Below are positions 45,101 through 56,868 of a DNA stretch of 64,000 nucleotides, piece after piece. The DNA is taken from positions 62,001-126,000 of the forward strand of contig NZ_PIRF01000002.1 of NCBI RefSeq assembly GCF_003049705.1. The letters run 5' to 3'. The position numbers and the translations under genes are program-made. This stretch comes from Campylobacter concisus. GTDB taxonomy: Bacteria > Campylobacterota > Campylobacteria > Campylobacterales > Campylobacteraceae. Numbering within the stretch: position 1 is the first letter of the stretch; the number at the start of each line of letters is the position of its first letter. The notes beneath the pieces are model-generated. The model ran no database searches. It was not told the origin of the DNA and saw nothing but the letters and a program-made list of their open reading frames with translations.

Positions 45101-45127
45101 AACCTTGATAGTATTACTATCAAGGTT
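45101..45127. promoter_or_regulatory. Perfect 27-bp inverted repeat between htpG and the chemoreceptor gene
   Basis: AACCTTGATAGTA (45101-45113), a single T, then TACTATCAAGGTT (45115-45127): 13 bp perfect arms around one base, followed on the plus strand by TTT. It lies 62 bp upstream of the htpG start on the promoter side of both divergent genes, where no transcript is expected to end. It may be an operator for a dimeric regulator, or a terminator of an unannotated short RNA. Confidence 0.6.
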
Positions 45128-45247
45128 TTTAAATTAATTTTTTAAAATAATTTCAAAAAAGTTATAGTTTATGAATAAAATAATAATGATAATTTATTAA
45201 TTATTATTAATTATGCATTCTTGTATAAAGTTTATTTAAAATGGTGC

Positions 45248-45253
45248 TATAAT
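45248..45253 (+). promoter_or_regulatory. -10 element upstream of the chemoreceptor gene
   Basis: TATAAT in TGGTGCTATAATCAAG, 33 bp before the ATG, with AT-rich DNA upstream and GAAAAAGGAG as ribosome site. A dyad of TAATAAT-type repeats at 45181-45209 lies upstream and loosely resembles a Fur box. Confidence 0.55.
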
Positions 45254-45285
45254 CAAGACGAAAATTTTTAGAAAAAGGAGACAAA

Positions 45286-47262
45286 ATGAATTTACGAAGC
45301 ATTTTGGTAAAAGTTTCAGCAACGATTGCTACGGTTTTGGCAGTATCTATGACATGTTTTGTTGTATATACATCAAATATTTTAGAGCGCGAGATAAAAG
45401 ATGGTGTGCTTACAACAGTAGAACAAAACGTCCAGCTTGCTATGAATACGGTTAAATTATTTGAAAAAGATAATGTAAGTAGTGCAGAGCTGATAATGAG
45501 TGTTTTTAAAGAGATGATTGGAAAAATTTCAACTAATCACCAGATGAGCAAGACTGACAAATACGAGGCGATAGATCTAATATCTCAAAGTGGTATTTTA
45601 AACAACAACTACGATATTCTAGATAAATTTAATAAAGCTACAAAAGGTGGAATTTCAACCATTTTTGCAAAATCAGGTGATAATTTTTTAAGAGTTAGTA
45701 CATCGGTGACGAAGGCTGATGGTAGTAGAGCTGTTGGTACGATGATTGACAAAAACGGTCAAGCCTATAAAAATATCATGAATAAAGAGAGGTATATAGG
45801 CGTTGTAAATTTATTTGGACGCAACTATATGAGTATTTATGATCCTATTATTGAAAATAACGAGGTAATAGGAATTTTATTTGTTGGTTATGATCCTACC
45901 GAGGGATTAAACAATATGAAAAAGACTTTTTCTGAGATGAAACTTGGTAAGCATGGATATTTTTCTCTTTACAATACTAAAACTGGAAAATTTGACTTCC
46001 ATCCAACTAAGGCAAATCAAGAGCTAAGTAGTGAATTAAAAACTACTATGGATAATATTGTTAAAAAAGGAAAGGGTATTGAGCCTATTATAATTGATGG
46101 GGTTGACTGCATAGTTGCTTTTGAGTCATTTGATAAACTAGACTGGATGGTTTTAGGTTCAGCTGTTACTGATGATTTTTTAACACCATTAAAAGTAGTT
46201 AGTAAAAATTTCATCATAGCAAGCATCATAGTTACCTTACTTTTGATAGCTGTTTCAATGCTCTTGCTTAAGAAGATGGTTGCAAATCCTATCGATAGAC
46301 TAGGAACAAATTTAAATGCGATAACATCTGATTTTACAATTAAAATTCCTATTTATGGTAAAGATGAAATAGCTAAAATAAGTAAAGATATAAATGATTT
46401 TATTGAAAGAATAAGAATACTAATAAGTGATACAAAGCACCTTTCAAGTGAAAATAGCTCCGTTGCAAATGAGCTTAGTTCTACATCTCTTCAGACAGGC
46501 AAACGTGTAGAAAAATCAACCGAAATAGTGGAAGAGACAAATCAAAGATGTAAAGTAATGCAAGAAAATATGAAAGAATCTTTAGCAGTAGCTCAAGCTG
46601 GCAAAGATGACCTTCAAAAGGCTAGCACACATATAAAAACGGCAACTGAAGCTATAAGATCGCTATCAGCGCAGATTATTGATTCTGCTAATGTAGAAAA
46701 TCAAATGGCTGATAAGATCGATCAGCTTAGCCGTGATGCCGAGCAGGTAAAATCAGTCCTTGTTGTTATCAATGATATAGCTGATCAGACAAATTTACTT
46801 GCACTTAACGCAGCTATCGAGGCTGCAAGAGCAGGTGAGCATGGACGTGGCTTTGCTGTTGTTGCTGATGAAGTTAGACAGCTAGCTGAGAGGACTCAAA
46901 AGAGTTTAACTGAGATAAATGCTACTATTAACGTCATTGTCCAAGCGATCAATGATAGTAGCGAGCAAATGGGTATCAACTCTAAACAGATCCAAGAGTT
47001 AACTCACGTGGCAAGCGACGTTGAAAAAACTATAAATGTTATGAGTGAGACAATGAATAACGCTATAGCAATGTCTGATAAGACTATGCAAGACTACATC
47101 GCAACTGGCAAAAATGTAAATGAAATCATGGAAGGTATCTCAAATATCAACCAAATTTCATCTGAAAATGCTAGAAGTGTCGAAGAGATAGCTTCAGCGG
47201 CAGAACATCTAAACAAGATGACAGATGCATTAAATTCAAAACTTAGTGTCTTTAGGACTTGA
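45286..47262 (+). CDS. Methyl-accepting chemotaxis protein with periplasmic Cache domain
   Basis: A 658-residue receptor. Membrane helix 1 is at about 9-30; the periplasmic region of about 275 residues has a Cache_3-Cache_2-like pattern ([50 protein letters not shown]); helix 2 is near 305-327; a HAMP domain follows ([13 protein letters not shown]). The signalling tip is [20 protein letters not shown] then [21 protein letters not shown] (about 497-540). It ends SVFRT without a CheR-docking pentapeptide. The ligand is unknown. It is a single gene with its own promoter and terminator. Confidence 0.94.
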   Translation: MNLRSILVKVSATIATVLAVSMTCFVVYTSNILEREIKDGVLTTVEQNVQLAMNTVKLFEKDNVSSAELIMSVFKEMIGKISTNHQMSKTDKYEAIDLISQSGILNNNYDILDKFNKATKGGISTIFAKSGDNFLRVSTSVTKADGSRAVGTMIDKNGQAYKNIMNKERYIGVVNLFGRNYMSIYDPIIENNEVIGILFVGYDPTEGLNNMKKTFSEMKLGKHGYFSLYNTKTGKFDFHPTKANQELSSELKTTMDNIVKKGKGIEPIIIDGVDCIVAFESFDKLDWMVLGSAVTDDFLTPLKVVSKNFIIASIIVTLLLIAVSMLLLKKMVANPIDRLGTNLNAITSDFTIKIPIYGKDEIAKISKDINDFIERIRILISDTKHLSSENSSVANELSSTSLQTGKRVEKSTEIVEETNQRCKVMQENMKESLAVAQAGKDDLQKASTHIKTATEAIRSLSAQIIDSANVENQMADKIDQLSRDAEQVKSVLVVINDIADQTNLLALNAAIEAARAGEHGRGFAVVADEVRQLAERTQKSLTEINATINVIVQAINDSSEQMGINSKQIQELTHVASDVEKTINVMSETMNNAIAMSDKTMQDYIATGKNVNEIMEGISNINQISSENARSVEEIASAAEHLNKMTDALNSKLSVFRT

Positions 47263-47288
47263 GAGCTTACCTCTTAAGCTAATATTTT

Positions 47289-47315
47289 AGGTCTAGCCCT
47301 TGCTAGACCTTTTTA
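47289..47315 (+). terminator. Rho-independent terminator of the chemoreceptor gene
   Basis: AGGTCTAGC (47289-47297) pairs perfectly with GCTAGACCT (47302-47310) around CCTT, followed by TTTT. A further stem (GGCTTTG 47381-47387, CAAAGCC 47396-47402) lies close to the plsC stop and may serve the opposite strand. Confidence 0.85.
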
Positions 47316-47406
47316 AATTTATTGATAAAATTTCTAGTATATAAAATCAAATTTTTATAGATAATGATATAGAGCAGGGGGGCTTTGTAAATTTGCAAAG
47401 CCAAAT

Positions 47407-48075
47407 TTATTTTCTATTTTTGTCTAGAACTTTTTGCATACTCTCTCTAGTCGCCTCTAGCCAGTTTTCTTTTGAAGTATCGACTAAATCAAGGCAAAAG
47501 AGCTTGATATCCGCTTTTTTAAAGCTAAATTCTTTCACTTTCATAGCATCGCTTCCTACTATAACGATAGGCTGAACTTTTAAATTTAGTTTTTCAACTA
47601 ATAGTTTTGCACCACCTTTAAAAGGCAAAAGCTTATTGGTTTGAGATCTTGTTCCTTCGGGAAATATCGCTAAAACACGACCATTTTCAACCCTATCTTT
47701 TGCTTCGCTTAAAAGCTTTATAAGTGAGTGTTTATTTTCACGCTCAACCGCTATCATTTTTGGCAAACTTAAAATTTTACCAATTATAGGAATTTTACCG
47801 ATCTGTGCCTTTGCGATCCAGCAAACATTTTTTGGGTGTAGCTCTTCGATGACAATGATATCAAGCATACTTTGATGGTTTATAAGTAAGATATTTGCTT
47901 CATCACTAAAATCGCCTATCACTTCAAGTTTATATCCACCAAAAAACCTTTGTGATCTTCCCCAAAATTTTCTTATGGCTCTATTTTTATCATTAAATAG
48001 CCACATAAAAAAGACGACTAGAACAACGCTGATAACAAACTCAATAGCAAAAAATAAAGCTCTAATTTTTGACAA
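47407..48075 (-). CDS. plsC: 1-acyl-sn-glycerol-3-phosphate acyltransferase
   Basis: PlsC adds the second acyl chain to lysophosphatidic acid at the inner membrane. The 222-residue protein has an N-terminal membrane helix (ALFFAIEFVISVVLVVFFMW), catalytic motif NHQSMLD near residue 67 and FPEGTRS near 139. Size and motifs are normal. It overlaps the upstream periplasmic-protein gene by 14 bases and is last in the ctpA-to-plsC minus-strand cluster. Confidence 0.94.
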   Translation of the reverse strand: MSKIRALFFAIEFVISVVLVVFFMWLFNDKNRAIRKFWGRSQRFFGGYKLEVIGDFSDEANILLINHQSMLDIIVIEELHPKNVCWIAKAQIGKIPIIGKILSLPKMIAVERENKHSLIKLLSEAKDRVENGRVLAIFPEGTRSQTNKLLPFKGGAKLLVEKLNLKVQPIVIVGSDAMKVKEFSFKKADIKLFCLDLVDTSKENWLEATRESMQKVLDKNRK

Positions 48076-49369
48076 GATTATCCTTTTTTACCCAGCCAAT
48101 CTTACCATCAGCAAATAAAATTTTTGAGTAGTCGCCTTTTGTGTCTAAAATTTCTACATTTTCATTTTTACGAGATGTGTAAAAAATGGTTGAGTTTTTT
48201 GTAGGCAAGATCGAAACGCTAATATCTGGTTTTAGAACAGCCTTACCAAAAGGGTTGTAGGTATAAATTCCAAGTGCTATAAAAATGGTTGCTACGAAAA
48301 AGTAGCTAAGCCTTCTGCGCCAAACAGCTAATAATATAAAAATTACCGCGCAAGAGTATATCGTGATATCTTTATAGGTGCTAAATTCACTTTGTTTTGG
48401 ATTTAGTCCGATCTGTGTGCTGACATCGTCATCTTCAACACTCACCGGCAAAGAAAAACTTTCAAATTTAGCCTTTTTTAGGTTGTAGTAGTTAAAGTCA
48501 AGCGATTTTTTATTTGGCTTAAATACTGCAAAATAATATGCACTTTGTGAGTTAAAGTCGCCATTTATCGTATCTACGCCTTGCTTTAATATCGTTTTAT
48601 TTTCAATATTAAAAGCACTTAGATCTACGTTGTTGCCATAAATTTCTACAACCATGATATTGTTTATATCATCAAATTTTGTTGTCTTAAATTTCTTAAC
48701 TTCAAGATTATCAGCCACGATATGGTTGTAGTTCTCATCACTTCTAAGCTCTTTTAGCTTTGGTAAAAAGATATTTATACTTGAGCTTTGATAGTTTTCG
48801 CCATTTCTTTTTAGATCCAAGCCAACTTTTAAAGTCTTTGCATCAATGCTTGTTGCCTCAAGATAAAAAGTACCTACATATTTGTTGTCTTCGCTTTTTA
48901 CCCATTGAAAATTTTTCTTATTTAGCCATTTGATATTTGTTTCATCAAGCTGTGTCTCAAACTCAAACTCAAGGTCACTTTGCGTATCAGCTACGATCTC
49001 AACACTAAAAATTTCTCCTACGACGACATTTTTAGGAATATTTGTCGCTTTTAAAAGGAGGTCTTTTATTTTTATCTTGTCATAGACTTGATTATCAGGG
49101 ACGCTGATGTCTGGTTCGTTTGTCGGAACGATATTTCGCATCTGCTCTGGAGTGATACGCTCTGGCTGTGGGGCGATAGAGCGTGGTGAGACGAGCTTTC
49201 TTGATATTTCTTCTTCGCTTGGAGTCTTTGTTTGAGGCTTTGAACTTGGGCTATTTACAAATTTATCCTCTCTTGCCTCATCCATCATGTCAAAAACGCT
49301 GACTTCATCGGTGTTTGCAGCAAATAAATTTAGCGCGAGTAGGGCGATAAAAAGTGTTCGTTTTACCAA
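48062..49369 (-). CDS. Periplasmic/membrane protein with C-terminal SH3-like domain
   Basis: A 435-residue protein, corresponding in position to C. jejuni Cj0515 (from memory). It has a signal peptide (MVKRTLFIALLALNLFA), a charged proline/serine-rich linker to about residue 100, a BatD-like beta-rich middle, two hydrophobic spans near 335-375 (TIYSCAVIFILLAVW and LSYFFVATIFIALGIYTY), and a C-terminal bacterial SH3-like domain (NVEILDTKGDYSKILF, DGKIGWVKKDNLVK). The function is unknown; SH3 domains of this type often bind cell wall. It overlaps purQ by seven bases. Confidence 0.75.
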   Translation of the reverse strand: MVKRTLFIALLALNLFAANTDEVSVFDMMDEAREDKFVNSPSSKPQTKTPSEEEISRKLVSPRSIAPQPERITPEQMRNIVPTNEPDISVPDNQVYDKIKIKDLLLKATNIPKNVVVGEIFSVEIVADTQSDLEFEFETQLDETNIKWLNKKNFQWVKSEDNKYVGTFYLEATSIDAKTLKVGLDLKRNGENYQSSSINIFLPKLKELRSDENYNHIVADNLEVKKFKTTKFDDINNIMVVEIYGNNVDLSAFNIENKTILKQGVDTINGDFNSQSAYYFAVFKPNKKSLDFNYYNLKKAKFESFSLPVSVEDDDVSTQIGLNPKQSEFSTYKDITIYSCAVIFILLAVWRRRLSYFFVATIFIALGIYTYNPFGKAVLKPDISVSILPTKNSTIFYTSRKNENVEILDTKGDYSKILFADGKIGWVKKDNLVKN

Positions 49370-50028
49370 ACTAGCCCTTTTAACATCTTCATGCCATCAT
49401 CTGTGCCTAAAATTTTCTCGCAAGCGCGTTCAGGGTGAGGCATAAGACCAAAGATCCTCTTACTCTCATCGCAAATCCCAGCTATGCTATCAACTGAGCC
49501 ATTTGGATTTATCTCATTGCCGTGGCTGTCGCAGTACTTTAGCAAGACTTGCTCGTTATCATATAGGCTTTTTAGCGTATCTTCGTCGGTGTAGTAGTTG
49601 CCCTCGCCGTGAGCGATAGGGATATTTACCACTTCGTCTTTGGCTAAATTTGCTAGGAATTTATTGTTATTTGAGATCACTTTTAGATGGTGATATTTTG
49701 AGACAAAATTTAAATTTTCATTTCTTCTCATCGCACCTTTTAAAAGTCCAAGCTCAAGAAGCATCTGAAAGCCATTGCAAATTCCTAAAATGTAGCCACC
49801 TTTTTTCGCATGCTCTTTTACAGCCTGCATAGCTGGGCTAAATTTAGCTATCGCAGCCGTTCTTAGATAGTCGCCATAGCTAAAACCACCAGGCAAAACG
49901 ACTAGATCAGCATCGATTCTATCTTCTTTGTGCCAGATGATCTGCGTTTGGCAGCCAAGTAGCTTAAAGGCGTGAGCTGTATCTTCTTCGCAGTTTGTGC
50001 CAGGAAAAAGTATGATGGCTACTTTCAT
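49363..50028 (-). CDS. purQ: Phosphoribosylformylglycinamidine synthase, glutaminase subunit
   Basis: PurQ supplies ammonia for the FGAM synthase step of purine synthesis. The 221-residue class I amidotransferase has LFPGTNCEEDTAHAF, the nucleophile in GYILGICNGFQMLLELGLL (about residue 95), and the His/Glu pair in LMPHPERACEKI. PurQ and PurS as separate small proteins imply a small PurL elsewhere. It overlaps purS by four bases. Confidence 0.95.
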   Translation of the reverse strand: MKVAIILFPGTNCEEDTAHAFKLLGCQTQIIWHKEDRIDADLVVLPGGFSYGDYLRTAAIAKFSPAMQAVKEHAKKGGYILGICNGFQMLLELGLLKGAMRRNENLNFVSKYHHLKVISNNNKFLANLAKDEVVNIPIAHGEGNYYTDEDTLKSLYDNEQVLLKYCDSHGNEINPNGSVDSIAGICDESKRIFGLMPHPERACEKILGTDDGMKMLKGLVW

Positions 50029-50261
50029 AGCACGATCTCGTAGTCTTCGATGACGGTGTTTGCTAGAAGCTCTTCACACATCACTTTTAGCTGCTCTTTT
50101 GCCTTGCTTTTATCGCTCTCGTCGATATCTAAAACGATTTGTTTGCCTATCCTGACATTTGATACACCGCTAAATCCGAGAGAATTTAAAGCGTGCTCTA
50201 CTGCTTTGCCAGCAGGGTCAAGGACCCCACTTCTTAATGCTATATTTACAACAGCTTTCAT
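50025..50261 (-). CDS. purS: Phosphoribosylformylglycinamidine synthase subunit PurS
   Basis: A 78-residue protein that bridges PurQ and small PurL. It has the typical NIALRSGVLDPAGKAVEHAL opening and SNVRIGKQIVLDID motif. It lies eight bases after purC and overlaps purQ. Confidence 0.93.
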   Translation of the reverse strand: MKAVVNIALRSGVLDPAGKAVEHALNSLGFSGVSNVRIGKQIVLDIDESDKSKAKEQLKVMCEELLANTVIEDYEIVL

Positions 50262-50269
50262 TTTTGTCC

Positions 50270-50980
50270 TTACGATAAAATTCTTCTTAAAACTTCTTCG
50301 TAAGCGACTTTTACGCTACCAAGGTCTTGTCTAAATATATCTTTGTCAAGTTTTTCATTAGTTTTAGCATCCCAGAATCTACAACTATCAGGGCTTATTT
50401 CATCAGCTAGAATGATATTGCCGTCTTTGTCGATACCAAATTCTATTTTAAAATCAACTAGTTTTAGGTCTCTTTCGGCAAAAAATTTAAATAATATAGA
50501 GTTGATCTCTCTTGCTGTGTGTCTTAGAGTTTGAAGATCTTTTTCGCTCTTTACTAATCCCATAATGATACAGTGCTCATCTGTTACTAATGGATCGTGC
50601 AAATCATCGTTTTTGTAGTAAAACTCAACAAGAGTAAAAGGTAAAACTGTGCCTTCTTTTATGCCAAGCCTTTTGCTAAGTGAGCCAGTTGCAATGTTTC
50701 TAACAACAACTTCAAGAGGAATAATCTCGCATTTTTTGACTACTTGCTCAGTGTCGCTGATAGTCTCAACTAAGTCAGTCACGATGCCTTTACTCTCCAA
50801 AAGCTTAAAAAGCTGTGTTGAAATTTTATTATTTAATGCGCCTTTTCCAGCTTCGTTGCCTCTTTTTTGAGCATCAAATGCTGTTAGATCGTCTTTAAAT
50901 TCAGCCACAAGCAGATTTGCATCGTCTGTGGCATACATTTTTTTACCTTTTCCCTCGTAAATAAGTTCTCTTTTTTGCAT
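50270..50980 (-). CDS. purC: SAICAR synthetase
   Basis: PurC joins CAIR and aspartate with ATP in purine synthesis. The 236-residue protein has [32 protein letters not shown], the family signature [17 protein letters not shown], and [14 protein letters not shown]. It is near the usual 235-240 residues. ATG at 50980 with GGAGATC upstream. Confidence 0.96.
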   Translation of the reverse strand: MQKRELIYEGKGKKMYATDDANLLVAEFKDDLTAFDAQKRGNEAGKGALNNKISTQLFKLLESKGIVTDLVETISDTEQVVKKCEIIPLEVVVRNIATGSLSKRLGIKEGTVLPFTLVEFYYKNDDLHDPLVTDEHCIIMGLVKSEKDLQTLRHTAREINSILFKFFAERDLKLVDFKIEFGIDKDGNIILADEISPDSCRFWDAKTNEKLDKDIFRQDLGSVKVAYEEVLRRILS

Positions 50981-50997
50981 GGAGATCTCCTTCTAAT

Positions 50998-52302
50998 TTA
51001 TTGTTTTATTTTTAAAATTTTGATCGTGTCAATCGCTGTTTTTAATTGAATATCTTCATCAACTTTCTTTTGCGTGATTATCTTTTTATCATCTTTTGCT
51101 TCAGTTTTATTGCCCTCGCTTGTAGGATTTATCTTGTTTAGCTCGCTTTTTAGGTGCGCTTTTAGCTCACTTTCTTTGATGCTAAACGCACTATCGTCGC
51201 TTTGTGGCACTTTACCAGGATGCACTACTACATCAGGTGTTACGCCAACCGCTTGGATAGTTCTGCCACTTGGCAAGTAGTATCTTGCGATGGTTAGCCT
51301 TAATGCTTCGGTGTCATCTATCGGAAGGATCACTTGGACGCTTCCTTTTCCAAAGGTGTTTTCGCCAATTATTACAGCACGTTTATGGTCTTGAAGTGAG
51401 CCACTTACGATCTCGCTAGCACTAGCACTTCCGCCATTTACTAGTGCAACAAGCGGTAGTTTTGAAAGAGTTTTACTAGCACTTGCTTTGTACTCTACAT
51501 TTTCAGATGCGTCGCGACCTTTTTGAGAGACGATGACGCCGTTATCTACAAAAAGATCAACTAGATCAACAGCTTGATTTAAAAGTCCGCCAGGATTGTT
51601 TCTAAGATCAAGTATGATGCCACTTGCTTTTGGATACTCTTTGATCGCTTCTTTTACCTTTGTAACAACATTTTTGTCAAAATTTGTAACACGCACGTAA
51701 AGAATGTTGTCATTTTCTATCATTTTTGCATAGACAGACTCAACCTTTATTAGATCTCTTATAATCTTTACATCAAATGGTTTTTGCTCACCTTTTCGCA
51801 AAATTGTGATAGTTATTGGAGTTTTTGGCTTGCCACGCATTTTATTTACAGCTTCATCTATCGTTGTGCCGATAGTTGAGTTGCCATCTATTCTTAAAAT
51901 AATGTCGCCTGATTTTATACCTGCTTTATCAGCTGGGGTATCTTCTATCGGTGAAATAACGGTTAGTGCGCTATCTTTCATGCCAACTGTTATGCCAAGG
52001 CCACCAAATTCTCCACTTGTTTGCACCTGCATATCTTTGTAAGCTTTTTCATTTAAAAAGCTTGAATGAGCATCTAAATTTTGCATTAAACCAGCAATGG
52101 CTTTATCGATGATCTCTTTAAATTTAATATCATCAACATAGTATTTTTCAACGGTTGAAATTGTTTTTGTAAGCTTTGAAAGTGCTTCAAGCTTCGCACT
52201 TGCTTCGTCTTCACTCTTTGCAAAAAGTGCATTCACTGCTACGCTTGAGATAAGCAAGGCACCTGTAATTTTTAGTGCAAAAAATCTACTAAATTTATTC
52301 AA
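50998..52302 (-). CDS. ctpA: Carboxy-terminal processing protease (S41, PDZ)
   Basis: A periplasmic tail-processing protease of 434 residues. It has a signal peptide (about 1-28), a PDZ domain (LGITVGMKDSALTVISPI, DTPADKAGIKSGDIILRI) and a tail-protease domain with the nucleophile in NGGSASASEIVSGSL and the general-base lysine in GENTFGKGSVQ. The start is TTG at 52302 behind GGAGAAAT. A lysine/glutamate-rich linker precedes the C-terminus. It heads the minus-strand cluster with purC-purS-purQ. Confidence 0.93.
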   Translation of the reverse strand: MNKFSRFFALKITGALLISSVAVNALFAKSEDEASAKLEALSKLTKTISTVEKYYVDDIKFKEIIDKAIAGLMQNLDAHSSFLNEKAYKDMQVQTSGEFGGLGITVGMKDSALTVISPIEDTPADKAGIKSGDIILRIDGNSTIGTTIDEAVNKMRGKPKTPITITILRKGEQKPFDVKIIRDLIKVESVYAKMIENDNILYVRVTNFDKNVVTKVKEAIKEYPKASGIILDLRNNPGGLLNQAVDLVDLFVDNGVIVSQKGRDASENVEYKASASKTLSKLPLVALVNGGSASASEIVSGSLQDHKRAVIIGENTFGKGSVQVILPIDDTEALRLTIARYYLPSGRTIQAVGVTPDVVVHPGKVPQSDDSAFSIKESELKAHLKSELNKINPTSEGNKTEAKDDKKIITQKKVDEDIQLKTAIDTIKILKIKQ

Positions 52303-52460
52303 AATTTCTCCTATAATTTTTGGCTCAATTCTATTAGCTTTTGGCTAAAAAAAGTATAAATTTAAGCTTATATTTTTGCTTTTGGATAGCTTTTGATACA
52401 AATTTATAACAGCAAATTTTAGCAATTAAATAAAAAGAGTGACAAGCATTATAAAAATAC

Positions 52461-52489
52461 TTGACAATATAAGACTAAAGTTATATAAT
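52461..52489 (+). promoter_or_regulatory. Consensus sigma-70 promoter of clpB
   Basis: TTGACA (52461-52466), 17 bases, TATAAT (52484-52489): both hexamers are perfect with ideal spacing. The start would be near 52496, 26 nt before the ATG. An imperfect dyad, TGACAAG (52439-52446 area) and CTTGACA, overlaps the -35 and could bind a heat-shock repressor; this is weaker evidence. Confidence 0.85.
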
Positions 52490-52521
52490 GGCAACCATAT
52501 AAAATAACCCAAGGAGATTTA

Positions 52522-55095
<2,574 letters not shown>

Positions 55096-55106
55096 CTTCA
55101 AATTTA

Positions 55107-55133
55107 CTTGGCAGGTTGGATCGACTTGCCAAG
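55107..55133. terminator. Short hairpin between clpB and the phosphate transporter gene
   Basis: CTTGGCA (55107-55113) pairs with TGCCAAG (55127-55133), eleven bases after the clpB stop, between convergent genes. The T tract is short, so efficiency is uncertain. Confidence 0.5.
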
Positions 55134-55199
55134 CTTTCATATAAAATTTATACAAAAAACATCAAAAGAATAGGGCGATTTTGCTATTTAAAAATATAA

Positions 55200-56738
55200 C
55201 TAAACGCCTAGTAATTTAGCAAGAGCAAAGTAAAATATAGCCGATGAGATAGCAGCTGCAGGAAGTGTGATGAGCCAAGCAAGGATGATTGGTTTTACCA
55301 TTTTCCAGTTTGCATTTTTATTTACGATACCGATACCTAAAACTGCGCCTATTAGGATATGCGTCGAGCTAACTGGTATGCCAAGCTTTGTGGCTAGAAG
55401 TATGACGATACTTGAGGCAAGCTCGGCGCTAAAGCCAGTTGTCGGTAAAATTTCAGCTAGTTTTGAGCCGATGGTGGTGATCACCTCTTTGCCTAAAAAC
55501 CAAAGTCCAACGACAAGCGAGATGCCAAAGGTTACCATCGCGATGCTAGGTATCGGTGAGCTTTCGTTTATAGAGCCAGTTTTTAGCACGTCGAGTACGG
55601 CTGCAAATGGTCCAACCGCATTTGCGATGTCGTTTGCACCATGTGAAAATGCAAAAGATGAAGCGGTAAAAATTTGAAACCATGAAAAAATTCTATTGAT
55701 GCTCTTTTCGCTATCGTTTTTGCTCATGACGTTTATGATAGCAAGGCTTGCAAGATACGCTAGAGCCCCAATCACAAAGATGATCCAGACGGTTTGGATG
55801 ATACTAAAGGCTAAATTTATATGCTCAAGCCCTTTAAAAAGCATCATCGATGAGATGACCATTGCTGCAAATCCAGCGATGATCGGGATGTGCTTTTTCA
55901 TCGCTTTAAAGGTATCTATCTCTTTTTCACTATCTTTCATAATGCGGATTTTTGAGCGATACTCGCTGTATTCAGTGGTTTCGATCTCGTCCTCATCGAT
56001 AACTGCGATCTTTGAAAGAGTAGCTATCTGCTCCTCAGCCGGCTTTGTTTTTAGTGCTTTTACAAAGCTTTCTTTATATGCTTTTCTCTCAGCCTTTAGT
56101 GCTTTTAGATTCATTTTAAGTTCATGTGTTGGCTCAATAATCTTACTTTTTACATAGCCAAATATAATGTAAGACATCACGCCGCCAAGCAGTGGTGAGA
56201 TAACCCAGCTAACGGCGATCCTGCCGATCTCACTCCATGAGACCATGCTAAATGGTTCTGGATCTTTTATCATAAAACCCATAGCAAGTCCTGCGCCAAC
56301 GATACCGCCAACGATCGAGTGGGTGGTTGAGACTGGTAGACCTTTTTTGGATGCGTAAAATAGCCAAAGACCTGAGCTAAGAAGGGCTGAGATCATGATA
56401 ATGACAAATTTCATCGGGTTTAGATCGCTTGGAAATTTCACGATCTCATTTCTAATCGTATTTGTAACCTCAGATCCTGCAAATATCGCACCACTAAGCT
56501 CAAAAATGGCTGCGATGATGAGAGCTTGCTTAAGCGTAAGAGTCTTAGCGCCAACACTTGTGCCAAAGCTGTTTGCAACGTCATTTCCACCGATATTAAA
56601 GGCCATAAAAAGACCAAACATGCCAGCGATCAAGAATAAAAAGTAGTTATTTGTCGGGATGTACTGATAGCCCCAAACGAAAAATCCAACGCTACAAATT
56701 GCAAAAATAACAAATGCCAATAAGTTATCTCGAAGCAA
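55200..56738 (-). CDS. PiT-family inorganic phosphate transporter
   Basis: A 512-residue low-affinity phosphate symporter. The two inverted halves each carry the signature: GGNDVANSFGTSVGAKTLTL near residue 50 and FSHGANDIANAVGPFAAVL near 370, each followed by VSTTHSIVGGIVGAG- or VSSTHILIGAVLGIG-type motifs. About ten membrane spans surround a charged cytoplasmic loop (about 205-285). The start is TTG at 56738 behind a strong AAGGGGG. It is divergent from ppx across 130 bp, a pairing that fits phosphate and polyphosphate use. Confidence 0.94.
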   Translation of the reverse strand: MLRDNLLAFVIFAICSVGFFVWGYQYIPTNNYFLFLIAGMFGLFMAFNIGGNDVANSFGTSVGAKTLTLKQALIIAAIFELSGAIFAGSEVTNTIRNEIVKFPSDLNPMKFVIIMISALLSSGLWLFYASKKGLPVSTTHSIVGGIVGAGLAMGFMIKDPEPFSMVSWSEIGRIAVSWVISPLLGGVMSYIIFGYVKSKIIEPTHELKMNLKALKAERKAYKESFVKALKTKPAEEQIATLSKIAVIDEDEIETTEYSEYRSKIRIMKDSEKEIDTFKAMKKHIPIIAGFAAMVISSMMLFKGLEHINLAFSIIQTVWIIFVIGALAYLASLAIINVMSKNDSEKSINRIFSWFQIFTASSFAFSHGANDIANAVGPFAAVLDVLKTGSINESSPIPSIAMVTFGISLVVGLWFLGKEVITTIGSKLAEILPTTGFSAELASSIVILLATKLGIPVSSTHILIGAVLGIGIVNKNANWKMVKPIILAWLITLPAAAISSAIFYFALAKLLGV

Positions 56739-56868
56739 TCAAGCCCCCTTATAAGGTTTTTGATAGGGATTATATCTTGAAAAATATTAAAGTTTTTAGA
56801 ATTTTTCAACTTTAAATGATACTAAATTATCATATGTTAGAATCTACAAAAAATTTTAAGGATAAATT

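Noticed and set aside
47377-47382. G6 run as a phase-variable homopolymer
   Set aside because: Six G bases is short for Campylobacter contingency tracts, and it lies in a non-coding terminator area rather than in a gene or promoter.
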